From Rickettsiales bacterium (lineage in GTDB: Bacteria; Pseudomonadota; Alphaproteobacteria; Rickettsiales; UBA1997): a stretch of 7,264 bases of DNA. The notes below the pieces were generated by a model. It worked only from the letters and a program-made list of their open reading frames with translations, did no database searches and was not told the origin of the DNA. The translations under genes and the position numbers were made by a program. Shown piece after piece: positions 1 through 6,946 of the stretch (positions are counted from its first letter, which is position 1; each line of letters starts with the position of its first letter). The stretch spans positions 1 through 7,264 of the forward strand of contig SHWK01000046.1 of assembly GCA_009693885.1 (NCBI GenBank). The letters run 5' to 3'.

Positions 1-40
1 ATTTCAAAAAATTACAATTTTTTTCCAAAGATTACAATTT
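1..40. repeat. Two-copy 20-bp direct repeat upstream of glmS
   Basis: Bases 1-20 and 21-40 align at 17 of 20 positions. The second half of each unit (11-20 and 31-40) is the identical decamer ATTACAATTT. The array touches the left edge, so more copies may lie outside the window. It ends just before the candidate glmS promoter. It could be an operator, an intergenic minisatellite, or chance in AT-rich DNA; the sequence alone does not decide. Confidence 0.5.
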
Positions 41-65
41 ACTTGATAAAGCGCTCCGGTATTAT
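38..65 (+). promoter_or_regulatory. Candidate sigma70-type promoter for glmS
   Basis: A possible -35 box TTTACT (38-43) is followed after 16 nt by TATTAT (60-65), one mismatch from the -10 consensus. This would start transcription near base 72 and give a leader of about 30 nt. A competing reading uses TTGATA at 43-48, but its spacing to any good -10 is poor. TATACT at 78-83 is also a fair -10 but has no good -35. The DNA is AT-rich, so chance matches are likely. No strong Shine-Dalgarno sequence precedes the glmS ATG. Confidence 0.3.
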
Positions 66-103
66 CTACACATCATTTATACTAATTTTAATTCGTAATA
101 AAT

Positions 104-2029
104 ATGTGTGGAATTGTTGGCGTTGTTGGTTCTAATGAACCTGTTGCAAAAATTATTGAAGGCTTAAAAAAGCTTGAATATCGTGGCTATGATTCGGCAG
201 GCGTGGCTTTGGTTGACGGCGGTCAGTTTAAAACCGTCAAGCAAGAAGGCAAAATTGCTAGGCTTGAAGCGGCGGTTAAAAAATCCAAAATCTTTGGCAA
301 ATCTTTAGCAGAAAAAGTTGCAATTGGTCATACTAGATGGGCAACTCATGGTCGTCCTAGCCAAGAAAATGCGCATCCTCATGCCTCATCACAAATTTGT
401 GTTGTACATAATGGTATCATCGAAAATTATCAAGAAATCAAAAGTTTTTTGCATAAAAATGGGGTAAAATTTTTGAGTGAAACGGATAGCGAGGTTTTGC
501 CGCATTTGATTGAATTATATTTGAAAGAAACCAATGATGTAGAGGTTGGCAAAAAATCTCTCGCAAAATCTAGCGCAGCAATCAATAAAAAATCCCCAGA
601 AAAAAATCTTGCTAATATCAAAGCGGCGATAATAAAGACATTACGAAAAATTGAAGGATCATACGCGTTAGCGGTTATTTTTCGTGATCAACCAGATTTA
701 ATGTTAATCGCTAAAAAAGGTTCGCCATTATTGGTCGGCCTAGGAAAAGATGAAAATTATATCGCCTCTGACTACTACGCATTAGCCAATCACACCAATA
801 AAGTTATTTATCTTAATGATGATGAATTTGCTCTAGTGCACAAAAAAAATGTTGAATTTTTTGATGTAGAAGGGAAGGCGATTAAAAAAACTCCAAAAAT
901 CATGGAGGCGGCGCATAATAAAGTTGAAAAAGATGGCTACGCGCATTTTATGTTAAAAGAAATTCACGAACAGCCACAAGTTTTGCAAGATACAATTCAA
1001 AATTATGTTGATCTTGATAATAGTGAAATTCATTTACCAAATTTTCCCTTTGATTTAAAAGGCATAAATAAAATTACTGCAATTGCCTGCGGAACCTCAT
1101 ACTACGCGGCTCTAAACGCCAAATATTTAATTGAAGAAATCGCTGGTATTGAAGTTGAAGTTGATATTGCGTCTGAGTTTCGCTATCGCCATCATCCATT
1201 TCGCAAAGATAATTTGATGCTGTTTATTTCTCAGTCTGGTGAAACGGCGGATACAATCGCGGCGTTAAAATTTGCCAAAGCTAATGGACAAAAAATTCTT
1301 TCAATCGTGAATGTGGCGCAAAGTAGCATGACACAGCTTTCTGATGCTGTTATTAAAACTGTTGCGGGCCCCGAGATTGGCGTGGCTTCTACCAAGGCTT
1401 ACACTGCGCAGGTTGCGGTGATTGCACTTTTTGCGATAAAACTTGGAGCGGCGAGGGGCGTGGTTAAGCCTGTTGCGATGGAAAAATACTTGTCGCAGTT
1501 AAATAATTCAGCACAACAATTATCGGTAATACTCGATAAAAATAACATCAAAAAAATTGCCAAAGTTGCAAAATATTTAGTAAAATCGCAGCATATTTTA
1601 TATATTGGTCGTGGGCTTTCATATGTTACAGCGCTTGAATCGGCACTTAAACTGCGTGAACTTTCTTACATCGATGCGCAAGCAATTGCGGCTGGAGAAT
1701 TAAAACACGGCACCATTGCGTTAATTGATAGCAAAATGCCCGTCATTGTTATTGCGCCAAGCAATCATTTATTTGAAAAAATTGCTTCAAACATTGAAGA
1801 AGTAAAAGCACGCGGTGGCAAGGTGATTGTGGTTTCTGATAAAAAAGGAATTGCCAATTTAGAAAATCTTGCAACACAAATAATTGAAATTCCCCAAATT
1901 TCGGGGACGATTGAAGAGGCCTTGATTTCTGCGGTTCCGCTGCAGTTATTGGCTTATTATGTGGCGCTTTATAAGGGCAATGATGTTGATCAGCCACGCA
2001 ATTTGGCAAAATCAGTTACGGTAGAATAA
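104..2029 (+). CDS. glmS: Glutamine--fructose-6-phosphate aminotransferase (isomerizing), GlmS
   Basis: GlmS makes glucosamine-6-phosphate from fructose-6-phosphate and glutamine, the first committed step to UDP-GlcNAc for peptidoglycan and lipid A; it is cytoplasmic. The start is fixed by MCGIVG: removing Met exposes the catalytic N-terminal Cys. The glutaminase domain (about 1-270) shows YRGYDSAG (26-33), GHTRWATHG (75-83), HNGIIENY (102-109) and ETD (126-128). Two SIS isomerase domains follow, with ACGTSY (328-333), SEFRYR (357-362), SQSGETADT (376-384), STKAYTAQ (429-436) and AGELKHG (530-536). By alignment from memory with E. coli GlmS, Glu519, His535 and Lys636 match isomerase residues Glu488, His504 and Lys603. 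The C-terminus DQPRNLAKSVTVE is the family's usual ending, so the gene is complete and looks functional. At 641 residues it is about 30 longer than the typical 608, mostly from an insertion near residues 143-169. It stands alone on the plus strand and converges on lptD. Confidence 0.98.
   Translation: MCGIVGVVGSNEPVAKIIEGLKKLEYRGYDSAGVALVDGGQFKTVKQEGKIARLEAAVKKSKIFGKSLAEKVAIGHTRWATHGRPSQENAHPHASSQICVVHNGIIENYQEIKSFLHKNGVKFLSETDSEVLPHLIELYLKETNDVEVGKKSLAKSSAAINKKSPEKNLANIKAAIIKTLRKIEGSYALAVIFRDQPDLMLIAKKGSPLLVGLGKDENYIASDYYALANHTNKVIYLNDDEFALVHKKNVEFFDVEGKAIKKTPKIMEAAHNKVEKDGYAHFMLKEIHEQPQVLQDTIQNYVDLDNSEIHLPNFPFDLKGINKITAIACGTSYYAALNAKYLIEEIAGIEVEVDIASEFRYRHHPFRKDNLMLFISQSGETADTIAALKFAKANGQKILSIVNVAQSSMTQLSDAVIKTVAGPEIGVASTKAYTAQVAVIALFAIKLGAARGVVKPVAMEKYLSQLNNSAQQLSVILDKNNIKKIAKVAKYLVKSQHILYIGRGLSYVTALESALKLRELSYIDAQAIAAGELKHGTIALIDSKMPVIVIAPSNHLFEKIASNIEEVKARGGKVIVVSDKKGIANLENLATQIIEIPQISGTIEEALISAVPLQLLAYYVALYKGNDVDQPRNLAKSVTVE
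530..610 (+). other. Lys/Ser-rich insertion in the GlmS glutaminase domain
   Basis: Between the conserved ETDSEVLPHLIELYLK and the helix leading to GSYALAVI, this protein carries about 25 more residues than E. coli GlmS (residues 143-169; alignment from memory, edges uncertain by a few residues). The segment is polar and basic, with repeated KKS, KSS and KKSPEK patterns. The DNA holds four near-copies of an A(n)TC motif (around 551-558, 565-570, 587-593 and 601-608), suggesting growth by slippage. It keeps the frame and lies away from the catalytic motifs, so a surface loop is the simplest reading. Confidence 0.7.
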
Positions 2030-2044
2030 GTTACGGTAGAATAA
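2015..2044 (+). repeat. Perfect 15-bp tandem duplication over the glmS stop codon
   Basis: GTTACGGTAGAATAA occurs twice without a mismatch, at 2015-2029 and 2030-2044. The first copy encodes the final V-T-V-E-stop of GlmS. The second repeats the same codons and stop in the same frame, just downstream. Because 15 is a multiple of three, readthrough of the first stop would add only five residues before a second stop. The second copy fills almost half of the 35-bp gap to the convergent lptD gene. No stem-loop terminator is evident in this gap. Confidence 0.9.
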
Positions 2045-2064
2045 CTTTATCGATGCTTTATAGT

Positions 2065-4269
2065 TTAAAATCCGCGAATCAAAACATTTATCTGAAATGA
2101 TTTTTGCGGTTTAATCAAGTTGCTCGAGTTGTTTTCTTTTACCGAAAAATTCACTAAAATACAGCATCCGCCATAATCAACCGTTACGCCGCGAGAGATT
2201 GTTCTTTTAGTTATAAAATCATGAGCCGCATTAAATGATAAAGTGAGTTTTGGTGTTAATTTAAACCCGAACCTACCACCACCTTGCTCGGCCTTTGTAG
2301 GATTGTTATTATTTTTCTTTAGCAAAAGATAATTGCCTCCAATAAAAAAACGATCAAAAGTTAAATCAGATATCACCGAATTCACATCATTTTGATAATT
2401 CGATTCATTGAGCTGAAATGAATAAATCATGTTGAAGTGTTTAGGTATTTTATAAGAAAACTCTCCAACAATATTCGATTTATTATTATCATTAAAGCCA
2501 CGAATTAATGTATCTTGAGGTTTGCTAGTAAAGCGATAACTTTGTCCCAAAGTCAATCCAAGTTGGCCAAATCTATTGAATGTTGAGGTTTTTACGCCAT
2601 AGCTGACGCGCTCCCCAATCTCATTGCGATCATATCCAGCGATACGGTTATTAACGAATAAGTTATTCACCGTCAACTCTGCATTGTTACTATCTTCATC
2701 GGGTAATTTTAAATAATTTGTTCCAGTAGAACTTGAGACAAAATTAACAATAGGCTCAACCAATAAAGTATTGGATTGTTTTTTTTGAATTAAAGGTAGT
2801 CGCCAGCTAGCAGAAATTTCTGGACGATAATTTGTTTGCACAGAATCATATTTTGGTGCGGCCGCAGCAGTGGCAGCAGTGGCAGCATCATCATATTGAA
2901 AATTGTTTTCCAAAGAATAAATATCTCCCTGAACGCGAGCGCCAAAATTAAACAAGTTGCCATGCAAATTAAGAGGTACCTTGATTTCTGGAGTTAAAGA
3001 AGCGCGGCGATATTGCAATCCACTTTCACGCGTAATGGCGCTAAAATTTGAGGCCAAGGCGAGTTTTACATTATGAGCAAGTGGTTTGCTTTCAATGTAA
3101 GAATTTAGTGTTGGCAAAACAAGTGGTGCTGATTTTTCATTTTTAACATCAACCAACTCTTGTATTTGCACTGTTTTTACGCCATAAAAATCTCTCCCAT
3201 CAGTGTGATCAAATTGCGCATCAGAAACAGTGTAAGCAAGGAAACTGTAATTATAATCGCGCAGATAGTTACGGTCGCCAGCGGTGTTAAGATTGTAAGC
3301 TGCGCTTGATTTATCTGTAAAATCAAGTTTGCCATTACCATTTACTAACCAACGATATTTTTTCTTGGTACGATCAATAACGAGCTTATCAGTGTTAGAG
3401 ACAATATTATTATTCGAAATTTCAAGGATAGTATTATATTGGCCATATTTAGAGAGATGTTGGAAATCGTTTATAACAGTGGTTTGGCCGTTAGAAAGAT
3501 AATATTTTGGAGTTACTGTTAAATCTGCATTTGGTGCAATATCAAGAAAATATGGCGCAACAAAACCAAGTCCAAAACGGTTATTTTTAATATAAGAAGG
3601 TGCTAAAAATCCTGATTTTCTTTTATTGTCAGGCAGTGGAAATTTTATATAAGGTGTATATAGAACTGGCACGCTATAAATTCGCAATATTCCATGTTTT
3701 ATCTGCATCGTTTGGTTTTCGCGATCAACTGTGGCTTCACGAGATTTTATTGAAATAGTGTCATAAAGCTGACCCGCTAAATCATTTTCTTTGTTGATTT
3801 CTTTACTAGGGCAGAGTGAAAAAATTGGGCGCTGAAATACTGTGATTTCTGGAGTTTTGCGATCAGCTCTTTCTGATTTTAAATAAGATCCATCACTAAA
3901 AACCAAAGTGCTGTCGAGAAAAAATCCACTGCTAAAATCACTTTTAATTTGCGCTTCGCTAGCACGCATTTTTCCTAAATCAGGATCTTTGACTCGAACA
4001 TTGCCATCGGCCTTTAAAAACCCATTTAATTTATCGTAAGTGATAATATCTGAGGTGAGTTTGGTGTTGTCTTTTGTAACTTCAACATGACCCGTTGCGG
4101 TAATAATATTAGTGACTTTATCACCATCAACATTATCAGCTTTTAAAATTGCAGGGGTTACAGAATCTTTGCCAGCGCTGCGTGGTGCCTTAAAAGCTAT
4201 GGCAAAGCAATTGGCATAAGTAAGTATTGAGAGCAGTAGAAGCTGGAAAAGAAACTGACAATTTCTCAC
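2065..4269 (-). CDS. lptD: LPS-assembly outer-membrane protein LptD (OstA/Imp)
   Basis: LptD is the beta-barrel of the LptD-LptE translocon, which inserts lipopolysaccharide into the outer leaflet. I chose the GTG at 4269: it follows the secD stop by 5 nt, is preceded by AAGG, and gives 734 residues with a normal-length signal peptide (RN, then QFLFQLLLLSILTYANCFA). A TTG at 4317 would add 16 residues and overlap secD by 43 nt. Numbering from the GTG, residues about 36-135 form an LptA/OstA-like domain (ILKADNV, ATGHVEV, KADGNVRV). The family signature PVLYTPY (201-207) with KRKSGFLAPSY (216-226) then opens a long barrel of alternating strands ending in LIRGF, whose terminal Phe suits recognition by BAM. 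The mature part has three cysteines: Cys153 and the adjacent Cys702-Cys703 pair near the C-terminus; E. coli LptD has four. A short Ala/Thr repeat lies at about 462-471. It is probably the last gene of the tal-yajC-secD-lptD transcript. Confidence 0.93.
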   Translation of the reverse strand: MRNCQFLFQLLLLSILTYANCFAIAFKAPRSAGKDSVTPAILKADNVDGDKVTNIITATGHVEVTKDNTKLTSDIITYDKLNGFLKADGNVRVKDPDLGKMRASEAQIKSDFSSGFFLDSTLVFSDGSYLKSERADRKTPEITVFQRPIFSLCPSKEINKENDLAGQLYDTISIKSREATVDRENQTMQIKHGILRIYSVPVLYTPYIKFPLPDNKRKSGFLAPSYIKNNRFGLGFVAPYFLDIAPNADLTVTPKYYLSNGQTTVINDFQHLSKYGQYNTILEISNNNIVSNTDKLVIDRTKKKYRWLVNGNGKLDFTDKSSAAYNLNTAGDRNYLRDYNYSFLAYTVSDAQFDHTDGRDFYGVKTVQIQELVDVKNEKSAPLVLPTLNSYIESKPLAHNVKLALASNFSAITRESGLQYRRASLTPEIKVPLNLHGNLFNFGARVQGDIYSLENNFQYDDAATAATAAAAPKYDSVQTNYRPEISASWRLPLIQKKQSNTLLVEPIVNFVSSSTGTNYLKLPDEDSNNAELTVNNLFVNNRIAGYDRNEIGERVSYGVKTSTFNRFGQLGLTLGQSYRFTSKPQDTLIRGFNDNNKSNIVGEFSYKIPKHFNMIYSFQLNESNYQNDVNSVISDLTFDRFFIGGNYLLLKKNNNNPTKAEQGGGRFGFKLTPKLTLSFNAAHDFITKRTISRGVTVDYGGCCILVNFSVKENNSSNLIKPQKSFQINVLIRGF
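2864..2887 (-). repeat. 9-bp minisatellite inside lptD
   Basis: Twenty-four bases match a 9-bp period exactly (about 2.7 copies). On the coding strand the unit is GCTGCCACT, read as Ala-Ala-Thr, and it continues into an Ala run before Pro-Lys-Tyr. It is locally GC-rich inside an AT-rich gene. Unit gain or loss keeps the frame, so the effect would be a change in length of one barrel loop, not phase switching. Confidence 0.85.
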
Positions 4270-4277
4270 TAACCTTA
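4267..4277 (-). promoter_or_regulatory. Ribosome binding site and GTG start of lptD at the secD stop
   Basis: Read on the minus strand the sequence is TAAGGTTAGTG. The secD stop TAA supplies the first bases of a TAAGG Shine-Dalgarno-like element, and GTG follows three bases after it. Sharing the stop with the ribosome site fits translational coupling of lptD to secD. By contrast the upstream TTG at 4317 has no recognisable site before it. Confidence 0.55.
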
Positions 4278-5825
4278 TATTAAATTCAGTTTTTGTGGCC
4301 TTCTTTTTTTCAGCCAAATCGCAATCAACATTCTTGTTAAAACTGTTGCAGAAAATATTGAAGAAACGATGCCGATTGAAAGTGTTACAGCGAACCCTTT
4401 AACTGGACCGTTGCCAAACATATAAAGAAAAAGTGCGATGATTAAGGTGGTGGTATTAGAATCGATAATAGTGCGAAAAGCTTGCGAAAATCCTTGCTCA
4501 ACTGAGGCAAATACTGATTTTTTTGTGCGCAATTCTTCTTTGATGCGTTCAAAAATTAATACATTGGCATCAACGGACATGCCCATTGTAAGCGCGATAC
4601 CAGCGATTCCTGGTAGGGTGAGGGTGGCACCAATTAGCGATAAAACCGCAAGAATAATTGCTATATTTACGATCATTGCAATATCTGCAATCGCGCCAAA
4701 AAAGCCGTAAAATAAAATCATAAAAAATGCTATGAGAGCAAGCCCCACAACGGATGCGATCGTACCATTTTTAATTGAATCAAGACCAAGTGATGGCCCA
4801 ACAGATCTTTCTTCGATAATTTTTAATGGGGCAGGAAGGGCGCCAGCTCTAAGTAGAAGCGATAATTCTGCCGCTTCTTGCGCGGTGAAACTTCCTGAGA
4901 TTACACCGCTTCCTTGATTGATTGTGCCATTGATTCTTGGTGCTGTGATTACTTGTCCATCCAAAACAATCGCAAAAATTTTGCCGATATTTTCTGCAGT
5001 TAATTTAGCAAATTTTTTGGTGCCAGTTTCGTTGAAACGAAAAGATACTGCGGGTTGACCCTCATGATATGTGGGGTTGGCATCAGTTAATAAATCGCCA
5101 CTGAGAGCAACTTCTTTTTCAATTAAATAAGTGCGGCCATGTGCATCTGGAATCGCTTCTAATTTTGTGTTAAGAATTTGGCTTTTAGCGCCGCCAGTGA
5201 AGGTATCATCCGATACAAAATGAAAAGTCATTTTGGCGGTTTTGCCGAGAATGGATTTTATTTCGTCAGAATTTTCAACCCCCGGAACTTGCAGCAAAAT
5301 GCGGCTATCGCCTTGTGCCTGAATGGTTGGTTCTTTGGTTCCTGATTCGTCAATTCTTCTTCGAACAATTTCAATTGATTGGCGAATTAGGTTTTGCCTG
5401 ATGCGAGTGACTTCTTGATCAGAAAAATAAATCTGAAACTTGTTATCATTTTCATCGATATCGACTCTTTTGCTAACTTTATTGATAATTTTTTCTGCTA
5501 ATTTTTTTTGTTCTTTATCTTCAAGGGAAAAAATAATTTTGCCATCAATTAGCTCTGGTACGGCTCTGATAGATTCTTCGCGAAAGCTTAATTTGATTTC
5601 ATCTTTTAAATTGCTGAGCTGTTCTTGTAAATAATAATCAAAATCAACTTCAAGCATTAATTGTGATCCGCCGCGCAAATCAAGACCTAAATTTACTTTA
5701 TTGCTAGGAAAAAATTTTGTAAGAAAATTATTTTTATCCTGCAAAAACGACGGAGCAGCAAAAATAAAGGCCGCAAGACACGCAGCCAAAATTGATAAAA
5801 TTTTTATTTTAGAAAAATTAAGCAT
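4275..5825 (-). CDS. secD: Protein translocase subunit SecD
   Basis: SecD is an inner-membrane RND-type protein that works with SecF to pull proteins through SecYEG using the proton gradient. The 516 residues show the full family layout. TM1 (about 7-26) is followed by the periplasmic P1 domain starting with LGLDLRGG (46-53) and containing VRRRIDESGTKEPTIQAQG (154-172). ALPAPLKIIEERSVGPSLG (329-347) leads into the C-terminal bundle TM2-TM6 (about 354-505), with SVDANVLIFERIKEE (417-431) and TIIDSNTTTLI (452-462) as its signature motifs. The ATG lies 5 nt after the yajC stop in a poly-A stretch with no strong Shine-Dalgarno sequence. The protein stops after TM6 (KKRRPQKLNLI), so it is SecD alone and not a SecDF fusion. 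No secF follows; lptD is next, coupled to its stop codon. Confidence 0.97.
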   Translation of the reverse strand: MLNFSKIKILSILAACLAAFIFAAPSFLQDKNNFLTKFFPSNKVNLGLDLRGGSQLMLEVDFDYYLQEQLSNLKDEIKLSFREESIRAVPELIDGKIIFSLEDKEQKKLAEKIINKVSKRVDIDENDNKFQIYFSDQEVTRIRQNLIRQSIEIVRRRIDESGTKEPTIQAQGDSRILLQVPGVENSDEIKSILGKTAKMTFHFVSDDTFTGGAKSQILNTKLEAIPDAHGRTYLIEKEVALSGDLLTDANPTYHEGQPAVSFRFNETGTKKFAKLTAENIGKIFAIVLDGQVITAPRINGTINQGSGVISGSFTAQEAAELSLLLRAGALPAPLKIIEERSVGPSLGLDSIKNGTIASVVGLALIAFFMILFYGFFGAIADIAMIVNIAIILAVLSLIGATLTLPGIAGIALTMGMSVDANVLIFERIKEELRTKKSVFASVEQGFSQAFRTIIDSNTTTLIIALFLYMFGNGPVKGFAVTLSIGIVSSIFSATVLTRMLIAIWLKKRRPQKLNLI

Positions 5826-5830
5826 GATTT

Positions 5831-6187
5831 TTATTTTTTATTCTTTTTTAAAACTTCTTCTTTATTAACCAAATCCACAACATAGCTGCGTAGAATTTTT
5901 ATAGTTACTTTTTCAGATATTTCTATTTCTAATGTATTTGTTTTATCGTCAATATCTTTAACAACACCAATGATTCCGCCGCTAGTGATAATTTTATCGC
6001 CAATTTTTAGAGCATTAATTATTGCTTGATGTTCTTTCATTTTTTTGCTTTGTGGGCGAATAATTAAAAAATAAAAGACCGTGAAAATTAAAATTAGTGG
6101 AACAAAGCTGGTAAAAGAGAATCCTTCTGGAGCCGCTGCCGCAACAACTTCTTGAGCATTTGCTTGGGTGAATAGTTCGTATTTCAT
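5831..6187 (-). CDS. yajC: Preprotein translocase accessory subunit YajC
   Basis: YajC is a small single-pass inner-membrane protein that associates with SecDF. The 118 residues fit the family: a short Ala-rich N-terminal part, one membrane helix (about 26-43, FTSFVPLILIFTVFYFLI), then the hallmark IRPQSKKMKEHQ (43-54). A cytoplasmic domain follows with GDKIITSGGIIGVV (63-76) and a Lys-rich tail. The ATG at 6187 has no clear Shine-Dalgarno sequence. The gene follows tal by 24 nt and precedes secD by 5 nt; yajC-secD adjacency is the widespread bacterial arrangement and supports both calls. Confidence 0.96.
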   Translation of the reverse strand: MKYELFTQANAQEVVAAAAPEGFSFTSFVPLILIFTVFYFLIIRPQSKKMKEHQAIINALKIGDKIITSGGIIGVVKDIDDKTNTLEIEISEKVTIKILRSYVVDLVNKEEVLKKNKK

Positions 6188-6211
6188 ATGTTAGATATTA
6201 TAAGTTTTTGA

Positions 6212-6865
6212 TTAAATTTTTTGTCCAGTTGAAGCCCAATCCTTAACAAAAGTTGCTAGACCTTGATCAGTTAAAGGATGTTGCGCCAATTGTTTCAGAA
6301 CCTTTGCTGGAACGGTTGCAACATGTGCGCCAATTTTTGCAGCATTAACAATATGAATTGGATTGCGGACTGAGGCAACCAAAACTTCAGTTTTAAAATT
6401 TGGATAATTAGCATAAATTGTGCAAATTTCATCAATCAAGCTTAGGCCATCTTGGCCAATATCATCAAGCCTGCCAACGAATGGTGAAACAAAAGTAGCG
6501 CCAGCTTTTGCCGCTAAAATTGCCTGCGCCGCAGAAAAGCAAAGCGTGACATTTGTTTGAATCCCCTTGTTAGAAAAATATTTGCAAGCCTTTAATCCAT
6601 CAAGTGTTAAAGGTAATTTGATGCAAACATTTTTAGCAATTTTGCTGAGGATCTCACCTTCGCGCACCATGTTTTCATAATCTGTGGCAGCAACTTCGGC
6701 ACTGACTGGGCCATCAACAATTTTGCAGATTTCGGCGATGACCTCTTTGAAATCGCGGCCAGATTTGGCAATTAAAGATGGATTAGTCGTAACGCCATCA
6801 ACTAGGCCGTAGGATGCAACATCTTTTATTTCGGCGATATCAGCAGAATCAATAAAAAATTTCAT
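6212..6865 (-). CDS. tal: Small transaldolase (TalC / fructose-6-phosphate aldolase family)
   Basis: This is a class I Schiff-base aldolase of about 217 residues, the usual size of the short TalC/FSA subfamily, which forms a TIM barrel. Visible motifs are FIDSAD (4-9), GVTTNPSLIAKSG (24-36), IKLPLT (82-87) with Lys83 as the predicted Schiff-base lysine, NVTLCFSAAQA (105-115), SPFVGRLDDIG (127-137), ASVRNP (164-169) and HPLTDQGLATF (196-206). Family members either move a dihydroxyacetone unit between sugar phosphates in the pentose-phosphate pathway or cleave fructose-6-phosphate. In E. coli FSA the equivalent of Phe129 is Tyr131, while classical transaldolase TalB has Phe178, so the Phe here favours transaldolase (residue match from memory). 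It is the first gene of the minus-strand cluster and is divergent from priA. Homologues are often annotated fsa. Confidence 0.93.
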   Translation of the reverse strand: MKFFIDSADIAEIKDVASYGLVDGVTTNPSLIAKSGRDFKEVIAEICKIVDGPVSAEVAATDYENMVREGEILSKIAKNVCIKLPLTLDGLKACKYFSNKGIQTNVTLCFSAAQAILAAKAGATFVSPFVGRLDDIGQDGLSLIDEICTIYANYPNFKTEVLVASVRNPIHIVNAAKIGAHVATVPAKVLKQLAQHPLTDQGLATFVKDWASTGQKI

Positions 6866-6946
6866 GTTCTTTAAAAGTTAGATGATAATATGAATAAAGG
6901 TTACGAACTCATTATATTAATAATTTCTCTTTAATCAATCAACTTT
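6866..6946. promoter_or_regulatory. Divergent intergenic region between tal and priA
   Basis: These 81 bp must hold the start signals for priA and probably for the tal-yajC-secD-lptD cluster. For tal, minus-strand TATTAT (6890-6885) is a fair -10 about 20 nt before the ATG, but no good -35 sits 16-18 nt upstream. For priA the AT-rich stretch 6911-6925 could hold a -10, with no clear -35. AAAGAA just before the tal ATG is a weak ribosome site; none is evident before priA. No operator-like palindrome is visible. Confidence 0.4.

Noticed and set aside
1..103. A glmS ribozyme or riboswitch in the leader
   Set aside because: The predicted leader is only about 30 nt, the glmS ribozyme is typical of Gram-positive bacteria, and none of its paired core is visible.
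530..610. Rickettsia palindromic-element-like insertion in glmS
   Set aside because: In-frame insertion of such elements is known in Rickettsia, but this segment shows direct A-tract repeats and no clear palindrome.
430..621. Short open frames opposite or out of phase with glmS and secD (for example 430-621, 1749-2009, 4438-4710, 4732-4917 and 5440-5634)
   Set aside because: All lie wholly inside well-conserved genes in other frames and their translations show no recognisable family or ribosome site.
1891..1907. Inverted repeat TCCCC...GGGGA inside glmS
   Set aside because: A five-base stem with a seven-base loop in conserved coding sequence and no T-run after it; easily chance.
2030..2064. 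A bidirectional terminator between convergent glmS and lptD
   Set aside because: Only AACT/AGTT at the ends can pair and the interior does not; there is no GC-rich stem.
4195..4215. LptD as a lipoprotein via the Cys in TYANC
   Set aside because: The residue before Cys is Asn, which breaks the lipobox rule of Gly, Ala or Ser; an ordinary signal peptidase I site nearby (such as after AIA) fits better.
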